Shown: positions 1 through 8,300 of the stretch, piece after piece
How positions within the stretch are numbered: the stretch's first letter is position 1
Layout of the letters: the number at the start of each line of letters is the position of its first letter
Source: Spirogloea muscicola
Lineage: Eukaryota > Streptophyta > Zygnematophyceae > Spirogloeales > Spirogloeaceae
Assembly (NCBI GenBank): GCA_009602725.1
Contig: WELB01000060.1
Location: 579,373-590,368, forward strand
Reading direction: 5' to 3'
Length of the DNA stretch: 10,996 nt
The notes under the pieces: generated by a model
The model's database searches: none
The model's input: the letters and a program-made list of their open reading frames with translations, nothing else
Told to the model about the DNA's origin: nothing
Program-made: the position numbers and the translations under genes

Positions 1-142
<142 letters not shown>

Positions 143-1773
143 TTGCCTTCAGGTGCCGCTCCAGTCCACTAGGTCAAGTCTGGCTGCGAGCCTCTTACAT
201 ACATACCTATTCGTGACCAACAGCATGCCAGCAAGGAAGTCGTTGCTCACTGACCATTGAGCAATTCAACACTTGACTACTTGTACTAGTGGATGGCAGC
301 TATCTAGAGTGCGTGGTGGGTGAGGCCTTGTAGTCCCTGGAGAAGCATGGATGTCAAGGTTTCCACCCAGACCCGCTTCATGCTCTTAGGCCTGCAAGTC
401 CACATCCAGGACGTTGGAGTACCCCACAGCTGCAGCAGAAAGAAGAGCACCTTAGTCAAAGAAGCTATCCGCTTTCATCAAGGGTCAGGCATGCGCCGCC
501 CCTTCCTCCCAGTGGAATACACTTGCGACTTGTAACAGACAAGCAGGTCCTCTCCGTGCCATAGCGCTTTAGTGGCAGGGGCGTGCCTGGGAGCTCAGAT
601 GCTGATTAGCTGAAACCTCAGGCCGTACGAATGACCTGACATGCTGGGAGTTGGAGCCTCCAAGCATCTCCTGTTGAACGTCCACCACTCGCCTGATTCC
701 TCCACTACTTGGTCCATCTCTTTGAGCACGGGCAAATGAGGCTTGCAGAGATGAGGGCAGACTGTACAGCCCAGCAATTACCACTGGGTCTGCAAATATA
801 TGTCAGTAACCACGAGCTTGTTCTTTGTACTCGGACTCAAGCCATATGCAGCAAAGCATGCGAAGAGCACAAGCAAGTGCCCTTTTCGAGTGGGCATGCT
901 CATGGGTGCTCATTTTACATTGTGCTCACAATGCGCATAATTGCTGCTGATGCTGAGTACTGATGCTCATGTCATCATGCAGGCTGCACTTGCTCGTCTA
1001 GAATGTCAGTCAAGCATCATAAAAGTGCAGCAGCCAAGATTGTCAGGGCCTCAGCCTGTTGGGCATAAATGATTGGATTCTTGTGGACTCTGATTTTGCT
1101 GTGCACGTAGGCAATGGGATCCAAGAGCGGGTCTGATGACAGATGTAGAAAGTTAAGGTGGCAAAGCTTAGAGTATGTGCCACGTAGCCCTGGGTTGTCT
1201 GGTCCACCCGGATTGGCCTGAACTGGGCAATACAGGCAGCTGGTGACCAGCAGCTGCATCCTGCTTCAGCGAGAGGCTGCTAGTGCCTATAGACTTTAAG
1301 CAGGGCCATGAGTGAGTCCTTGTCTACATCCTTGTCAGCGGTGGCTTATCTCTCGCAATGTGCAGCTTCTTTCCAGGTGCTGCTTGTAACCATTGATCTG
1401 CAGAGCAACCTGTTTCAAACACTGGGTACTCTCGTAACTAACAACTCACAATGATTACTTGCCCTGCTTAAAATCATGCGGCTATGAATGACAAGCTCCT
1501 GCATCTCTGCTCTAATATCCCTCTGTGATTGTTGCTTATAAAAATCACTTTTCACAGCTCCAATGGTGGTCAGTTTTATGAGTTGAGATGTATGTATAGT
1601 CACCATCGCGACCAAACCAGTGGTTGACTTGGCGAGAGCCACTGACTACTTTGTCAGTGTGAAGTATTATCAGATGCGGCAGTCTGCTCACAAGGAGACA
1701 AGCGAAGCAGACTGCATGAGCACTTGACACAATGTGGACCATTGACGCAAGATCTTGTGATTCACGACAATGA
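143..1773. other. No recognisable gene; probable TRM10 3' UTR plus intergenic DNA
   Basis: I recognise no conserved protein in any frame. The right-hand part lies directly downstream of the TRM10 stop on the minus strand and should hold its 3' UTR. The first minus-strand TGTAA, the usual green-algal polyadenylation signal, is near 913-917, about 860 bases past the stop, so the UTR end is uncertain. Two weak hints of coding exist on the minus strand. One is an ATG-started 80-codon frame at 1017-1259 with ordinary codon use. The other is a pyrimidine-rich acceptor-like site ending near 430, followed by a short frame. Neither resembles a family I know. I saw no tRNA, rRNA or tandem array here. 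Confidence 0.5.
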
Positions 1774-4580
1774 TCACAACAACAGCAATGGCTCCTTTCT
1801 TTCTAATTGAGGTTCTCTGTCATCAACTTCTAAGCCTCCGCCTTGCATCTCTAAGGCAATGGCCCCACTTTTAATCGCAACAGTGGCTGGCTTGAGGTCT
1901 TTATCAAGGCCTTCCCTGCATGTATTTCCATCAGTGTCAAGGCTTTGTATTCCATCAACCTCCTTCGAGTTTTGCTCTCTGTCTGAAGCCTCAACCTCTG
2001 CTGAGGCTCCCTCTGAATCTGCAGCGTCAAGACCTGACTCTCGCCCTCTGCATCCACTTCCTCCTTCGCGGGCAACACAAGGCTCTGTGCTGTTGCTATC
2101 TGCAACTTTGCCATCCTCTGGGCTCAAAGTTTCCTGCTGGAGCCGCTTGGCAGGTGGATGGTTACAGCCAGTCTCTGCTAAGCGTTTTCGCTGCGGAACT
2201 GCTTTGACAAATGCTGACTGCCAGTCGGGCTCTGCCAAGTAGGATAGCAGGATGTCCATCACCTGATTGATGGTGAGAACCTGCTAAATACAAAGCACCA
2301 GGTGAGGCCCCAGACTGCAATCAGACGCACAATCTCTCTTGCTACATGAAGCAGTGGTTTTGGCAGATACTCGAATCCCGCAACTTTCACTGCTGGCACC
2401 GATGACCTTTGCGAGTGCCTATGTCTAGATCCTCAAATGTCTAACCCACCCCTCTGAAAGGCATGTCCTGGAAACTAGTGCTTGAGGAGGGGCGAGCACC
2501 TTCGATGCCGTAAGTTGGACAAATTCGCCAATGGGGAGCTTCGCAGTAGCAATACCCTGCTCCTGTGCCTTCTTCAGCGTCACATCCTTGTACTGGTTCC
2601 GGTCCACAATGCCACCAATGATATATATCTTGTTTGGCTCAAGGTAATGGACGGTGCTGGATGAGTCTGCTGTTAGGTATACTAGGTCGCCATGGCGACC
2701 CTCAAAGACTTCCATGTATGACTTTTTGCTCCGGTGTAGCGACCACCTCTCAAAGCCCGACAAGCGCTCCAACTGACGAAGCATTGGTCCACCACAACTC
2801 GTAAGGGATAAGCGGGCTGGCACCTGTGCCCTGCAACTTGGCACTATTGACGGGTAGTGAGACAAGGGGTCAGGTAGGGGAAGGGCTAAACGGTTGAAGG
2901 CTAAGGATGTACGTTGAATGTTGAGAGGAAAGCGCTGCCGACTAGAGCCTGCAGCAGCAACCCAGGGAGCGAAGTTGAGCAGGTGTCGAGCTCATTCCCA
3001 AGCATTGGCTCACTCTTTTATTGGGTTGTAGCGTGGACAGCCCATGCTTTGCTACCCAAGTCGAGACCTTTATACCTCTATACCTCTAATTCCTGGCCTG
3101 AACCCTTGTCCCTGCATGCTATACAATACAGAGGGACATGAGGTACTTCGACAGTACCACTGACAGTTGATGGTCACTTGTGAAGCGAGAACCTGTGTAC
3201 ATAATCGGCAGCAATGCTGCCGAGGCTTACACAACACCAAGCCCCCAAAGCTTAAGTTCGGAGCTAGACATGAAAATAGACATGAAAGAAAACCCTCGTC
3301 GATCACACCTGTCCAAGCCCTGAATACTCCTGGTAACAAGGGGCCATGAGTTGCAGGACAAGTACTTGGAGTTGCTGGCGTAGCAATACATGACTTGCTG
3401 GCTGAGGCTCTTGAGCTCGCCAGGCTGCATCAGCTCCGCAAAACCGAGGTCAATGACGAAGTTCTGCCCGGCGTCCAGCGACGCCCGCCGCCGATCACGC
3501 CGGTCTTCGCTCTCCCGCCGCCGTGCCGCTCGTACATCCAGCTTCTGCGCCAGCATCGCCTCTCTCTCTTCTGCACCGTGGCGACAGCTAGAGCTCCATT
3601 AGAAGAGAACCAGCAGGGAGGGCAATGCCGGGTTAATTGCTGCACCCCCTAGAGCCACCTCTACATTTGATGCTGGAAGCTGGAAGAGCTGGGAGAGGCG
3701 ACTGGTGGCTCCATGCCGCCTGACATCCGCAGACTACCAAATTCCTGAGCCCTGCTTGACCTGGAGACTCGACCCCTGACTTGGAAGAATTGCCAGACCC
3801 CTAAAATGCTGAGCGCCTTTTCTTGTGGGCCTTCAAACGGAGGTGTGCATGGGCCTGGAGCTTGTCTCCACAAGTGCCTCAGCGACCAGAGCATCAAGCG
3901 CTTGTCATCGCAATGCATCCATGAAGCGGCCCCAGCAGAGCCTGGCAGCCTCCAAAAGCGGAGTCCTGACCCATCAGGGAGTGGGTGAAAGCGACGAGTG
4001 CCAAGCGCCAAGCCCCGCGTCCAGCGCCCCGAGCACCGAGCCCCGAGCCCCGAGCCCCAAGCCCCGAGCCCCGAGCCCCGAGCCCTGAGCCCTGAGACCC
4101 GGGACATCTGAGCTGCCAAGGTCCATGATGACTTGGGCAGAGCACCGCAAGTGGGAGGAGGTGGGGAGCATGCATGCCTGGCGTGCGATCGGCCATGGCG
4201 GCAGCCCACTCCTCGCGACGCCGCCGCATGCTCTCGTGGCGCGCCAGCTTCTCGTGCTCCTTGCGGGCCACGCGCTTCTCCTCGTACCTCTGCAGCTTGG
4301 CTCGCCGCTTGAGCGCGTTCTTGGACATGGGCGGCCCGTCGCCAGCGCCATCGGCAGGAGCCGGGGGGGCCGGCGCCGCCGCTGCGGCCGTGTCTGCCGC
4401 CGCAGCCGCCTCCCCGGAGAGTGCAGCGCTGCCAGCGTGCGCAGGGCCAGCGTCGGCCGGTGGCTCCGGCGGNCGGGGGGGCCGCTGCGCCGGCCGGCCA
4501 CGAGCTTGGCCTGGCCGCCCGCAGCGGCGCGCGAGAGCTGTGCAGCTCCGGGCACTGACCACCACCGCTCGGCGCCGCAT
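1774..4580 (-). CDS. TRM10: tRNA (guanine(9)-N1)-methyltransferase, TRM10 family, four exons
   Basis: This SAM-dependent SPOUT enzyme methylates N1 of purine 9 in tRNA. Exons in transcript order are 4580-4178, 3570-3366, 2830-2500 and 2280-1774 (481 aa). Introns are GC-AG (phase 1), GT-AG (phase 2) and GT-AG (phase 0). Residues 85-134 are the family's basic N-terminal region, beginning MSKNALKRRAKLQRYEEKR. The SPOUT domain starts at FVIDLGFAELM (172-182). It continues through LTSCGGPM (212-219), LVYLTADS (252-259), YIIGGIVDRN (272-281), KLPIGEF (300-306) and, across the last intron, KVLTINQVMDILL. Asp279 in the GGIVDxN motif is the conserved aspartate implicated in catalysis in yeast Trm10. 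Residues 340-481 form a Ser/Glu/Asp-rich tail. I recall yeast Trm10 and human TRMT10A as about 290-340 aa, so this protein is long at both ends. The start is uncertain: ATG 4580 is the first in-frame ATG, and ATG 4328 (MSKN) is the alternative. The N at 4473 is in a CGN codon, so residue 36 is Arg regardless. The family call is very secure; the 5' end is less so. Confidence 0.93.
3571..4177 (-). other. TRM10 intron 1, apparent GC-AG intron (607 bp)
   Basis: Exon 1 carries the basic helix ending MADRTP, and exon 2 must enter the frame EEREAMLAQKLD. No GT near the end of exon 1 gives that join. Splicing at CAG|GCATGC (exon end 4178) to the acceptor GTGCAG|AAG (exon start 3570) joins G to AA. 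This gives TPEEREAMLAQ, which keeps the frame and reads naturally as family sequence. The intron therefore seems to use the minor GC-AG class. The nearest GT donor that I considered downstream would add residues that look non-coding. The intron also holds a ten-copy heptamer array (4031-4100). Confidence 0.75.
4031..4100 (-). repeat. Ten-copy 7-bp tandem repeat, GGGGCTC on the transcribed-RNA sense strand
   Basis: On the plus strand, ten consecutive heptamers based on GAGCCCC run without a gap. Variants are GAGCACC (first), AAGCCCC (fifth), two GAGCCCT and a final GAGACCC. In the TRM10 pre-mRNA sense this gives nine tracts of three or four G separated by three- or four-base spacers, which satisfies the usual G-quadruplex pattern. 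The array lies inside TRM10 intron 1, about 78-147 nt past the GC donor. The sequence just left of it (around 4008-4030) looks like degenerate copies. Confidence 0.95.
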
Positions 4581-5396
4581 TTCTGACGCCTCCCACCACC
4601 GCTCTCCTCCCGCTCGTGCGAAGGCACGGCGTCGGCCCACAGCGCCTAGCACGATAGAAAAGGAAGCGCAGAGCAGAATGCTGCACTGCTCCGCCTACCG
4701 TTGCTGCGACCACCTCCCACCTTCCGCAGTCGGACGTCTTTGGCTGACATAAGTCCTCGATACCCTACTCGAGCATATTGCGTTTCAAGATATGCACGAC
4801 GTGACGCTGTGCTTCCGGCTGATATGGGCTTGCCGGCGGTATATATGGCGTTCTTGTGCCGCCGTGTATCAGCACGTTTGCAGGGAGCTCAGGCTCATGC
4901 TTTGCACCTGAGAGCTGGGCGAGCTAGTTGGTGGCAGAAGGGCTTGGTATATGCCATCTGGTATTTGGACGTCGACTTTTGACCTCTACTTGCTCAGCCG
5001 TGGTTGTTGAGCGGGTCGGCTAAGCAGCAGGTGATGGACATCTGTAGATGTGCTTGTCTCTGTACTTGGCCACTCAGGCCCCTCCGTTAATTCCATTCAC
5101 TCTTTCCATGCGCACCGCACGCCTTCTCTCGCCTCCACTTCCCTCCAGTTGGACCGCCTCATCCTCCGCCCTTGCTGCATGAAGGTGCTTGCAACTCATG
5201 CATGCTTTGAGCTGCCATTCTGTGACATGCTCGCTCCCTCCACCTCATTGGCGGGAGGATGTTGCAGCTCCATGCCAGATGCATGAATCTCTAAAGGGCT
5301 GGAGACGACCACATGAGCCGTCCCCTCTTCAAAATGCACTGATCTGGTACCTAAAGGTGATTATGACCTGACGTGAAAGAATGGAGCTCTCAGAGC
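4581..5396. other. Intergenic: PPR-CBS 3' UTR and TRM10 promoter/5' UTR
   Basis: This 816-bp stretch separates the PPR-CBS stop from the TRM10 start, both on the minus strand, so it should hold a 3' UTR on the right and promoter plus 5' UTR on the left. I found no conserved frame, and no minus-strand TGTAA or AATAAA close to the PPR-CBS stop. Open frames on the plus strand here have no recognisable content. The part next to TRM10 (to about 4760) is GC-rich and stays open in the TRM10 frame back to about 4652 without another ATG, so an unseen upstream exon cannot be excluded. Confidence 0.5.
4840..4846 (-). promoter_or_regulatory. Possible TATA box for TRM10
   Basis: The minus strand reads CATATATACC, with the TATATA core at 4840-4846, about 260 bases upstream of the proposed TRM10 ATG. 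A start site about 30 bases downstream would give a 5' UTR of roughly 230 bases. It is the only clear TATA-like element I noticed between the two genes. The motif is short and could occur by chance. Confidence 0.22.
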
Positions 5397-8300
5397 TCAA
5401 GAGCCAGACATTCGTGCAGCCCTGTCGGTTCTTGTAATGTACTCGAATCCCGGCTCTATCCAGCTGGCTGCATTCGGCTGCACCAACACCCGCTCCGAGG
5501 CCATAATGGCCTCGTCGGCGCTGCTCAACATGCTCTTCCCCATGGCCGGCTCACTTGCTGGGGAGCAGAATATGTCAGCTTTGCTGACAAACCCAACAAC
5601 TCGTGATTCTTCCTTAGAGCTGTCTTGTCCGTGACGCGCCTTGCGCCCTGATGGAGCAGGAAGCGAGCTCCATTCTGCAGACCGATCAACCACGGTCAGA
5701 AGCTCCACGCCCTCCTGGAGCATGAGTGTCGCGGCGCGTTGCAGCAGGTCATCTGCGGAGACTGCTGGGGGCAATGGCGTCATTGCGTCACAGATGCTGC
5801 TCTCCACCTGCATCAAGAAGCATGAGCACATGTGCATCAGGCTTGTGAAGCTTTGCAACTCAGTCCAGGACTGACACGCCTGCTGCCCTGACAACAAGGC
5901 AGTATCTATCAACATGCACTCCCACAGCTGCCTCGTCAGTCAGCTCAAGGGTCAAAAATGCAAGATGTGAAGGAACCCCGCTCTGCGATGCATGGAGCAA
6001 CAACTTGCCATCTATAGACTTCCTCACACTGATCACATTGGCAGACACCTACCGTCTTGCACTTTTGAGCTTCAAGGATGCCCTGGCACTGGCCTTTGTC
6101 GTCGAGCACGGGCACAAAACTGGAGGAGAGGAAGCGGAGCACAACCTTGCCCACCGTCGCCGTGGAGAGCGGCAGCGGTTTCAGGGTGGACAGTGGTGTC
6201 ATTATGCTCCTCACTGTGCTCCTTGGCTGAGCCTGCTGGCACGAATTTGCAAGGTCACGTGATTACCAACAGGTATACTAGATGACCAGAGCATTGCTTA
6301 TGCAATCATTGGAACATCGGTCGTAGTGGATAATCACACCTTCATGCATTGCAGATATTTTCTGTACCAGATATCTTATGCTGACAAGATATTCCAGCTT
6401 GAAGCAGAGGCTGACCATGCATAAGCGCACTTGAGAACCCATTTCTGTAGTTGTTCTTGCAAGACTACCAAGCAATCTGATTTGGGACTGCACAAAGGTT
6501 GGATGAGCTAAGCACGCAGACCTCAGGATGGAAAACCAAGGGCTTGAAGTCGTCCACAGCTGCATCTGAGAATGTCATCAACTTGACAAGTGTACCAACA
6601 CCTCGCTTGGTCAGCCCAACCAATCTTCTTGCTGATGAGATCATCTTCCTCAGGAGAAGGGTGGCCTCCTTCATCTGCACACACAGGGTGAAAGATCTAT
6701 TACGACCCTATGGCAAGTCTTGGTTGTAAAACTTCCTGCATCTGATGGTGTTGATAACTTTCAGAAAGTAGAGGGGGCAAATGAAGACAGAGAGCTCCAT
6801 GTGCTACTTGTCAACATCACATTGCTTATTGGCATGAGCATGACTGGTTATGACCCTGCAGCCCTGAGCCGGATAGAGTGGTCAATCATACTTGGGTAAA
6901 CTTGTGACATCCGCATTACTTCATGAAAAGTGGCAATACCTGGCCGGCGTTTATGGTAGCCTCAAGGACTAGCTCGTCAGCCTCAGCCCTGTCCTCGGGC
7001 CACACTGTTCCACTGGCGGACGTGATCATGCGGTCGGCCAGCATGCGGCATGTGTCACAATGGGCCCCATCTGATGCGAGCGCCCTCAAGAGAGCCAAGA
7101 AAACGTGTGCCCGAGGTCTCAATGAGGGGTCATTTCTGGCCTCTGCTTCCATCTCAGCCAAAAAGAGGAGGCCATCTGCAACACACCCAAGGAGAGTCTG
7201 CTCAGCGCTGCTGTGTAAGAAGTATGGCCAACGTGTATGTAAATAGATACATACATGTGCAGACATATATATCTTCAAGTACACATACCTGTATATATAT
7301 ATATATATATATATACTTGTATGTATGTGCAAGTAAATGCTTTTATAGATATAAATAGTGTTGTCAATTTAATATGTTGAGGCTGGATCAATGAAGGTAC
7401 AAGCAACACTTCATAAACCGAAGAATCAGGTGAAGAAGTTCCTCCTACCATTTGGGGAGCCAGCTGTGATGCAAGCATCTACTATTGCAGAGTAGGCCAC
7501 TCTGTCAATCACGCACGTTGGAGTAGCATTCATCTCCTGCGCAATGGCCAAGACGCTGTCGAGGTCTCCATCCTCAGCCAAGCCCTGGCACACGAATGGA
7601 GATTACTGGATACAAGAGAAGTCTTATCCATTGTCAGAGGAGCACTGCATCACATCAAGTCTTGGCATAAAGCATCCTTCTCTCAGCAGCGACTATGGTT
7701 GGACGGCCATAATTACCTGTTATGTCAAAATCATGTAGCAACATCATTTACCAGGGAACTAAGGAGACAAGAGGGCTATTTTACTTTGAACTTCGTCTGA
7801 CCCAAGGGGTCAACATTAGAATCACAAGATCACCTTAAGCAGGGTGGTGTAGGTTACGACGTCCGGAAGGAGGCGGGAGGTCTTCAATCTCCTAGCCTCT
7901 GACTGCAGGACAGGAGCGCCAGCAAAAGTGAACAAATATACAAGACAATTTTATGAGCAATTTTAGGCCCAGGACGCACATCATTCTGGGCCAGCCCATG
8001 ATCAGTATAGGTGACCACCAGGTTATAGTTTAGATCTTAAGAGATAAAACTTGGGACAAGAAGACCAGAATTATAAGCCCACTGCCCAATTGGCGCAAAA
8101 TGAGGTTCTTCAATGTTGAATCATGGTGCAAGGGACAGACTGTCATCTCCACGTTGTGAGCATGTACTGCCAGCCTGATGCTGCCCAGCCATGCCCCAGT
8201 ATGAGGACCTGGGTCATTTGACGACCTCAGTGTATGGCTGCTCTTATGGGGAGATGCTGTACCTTCATCTCATCCAGAAAGTCAAGAGCTTTGTCAAAGT

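Noticed and set aside
2425-2499. Continuation of the TRM10 SPOUT frame past Lys313 to a stop near 2425
   Set aside because: The residues after TASK lose all family similarity, whereas splicing at AAG|GTGCTC to 2280 restores the expected KVLTINQVMDIL in frame.
3806-4088. Plus-strand open frames across the heptamer array
   Set aside because: They are repeats read as codons (Pro/Ser/Glu-rich) inside the TRM10 intron, with no independent sign of coding.
4125-4752. Long plus-strand open frames opposite TRM10 exon 1
   Set aside because: Antisense shadows of a GC-rich coding exon. The minus strand carries the recognisable TRM10 sequence.
5436-5460. tRNA T-arm-like string (TCGAATCCC), also seen near 2373
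   Set aside because: No cloverleaf partner stems around either copy. The first lies in the coding part of the last PPR-CBS exon and the second in a TRM10 intron.
6465-6521. A PPR gene ending at the TAG at 6465-6467, separate from the CBS gene
   Set aside because: The frame after HPE looks non-coding. A GT donor at 6521 joins in phase 0 to the CBS exon at 6235, and the full product matches a known fusion architecture. It remains the main alternative because the donor GAG|GTCTGC is weak.
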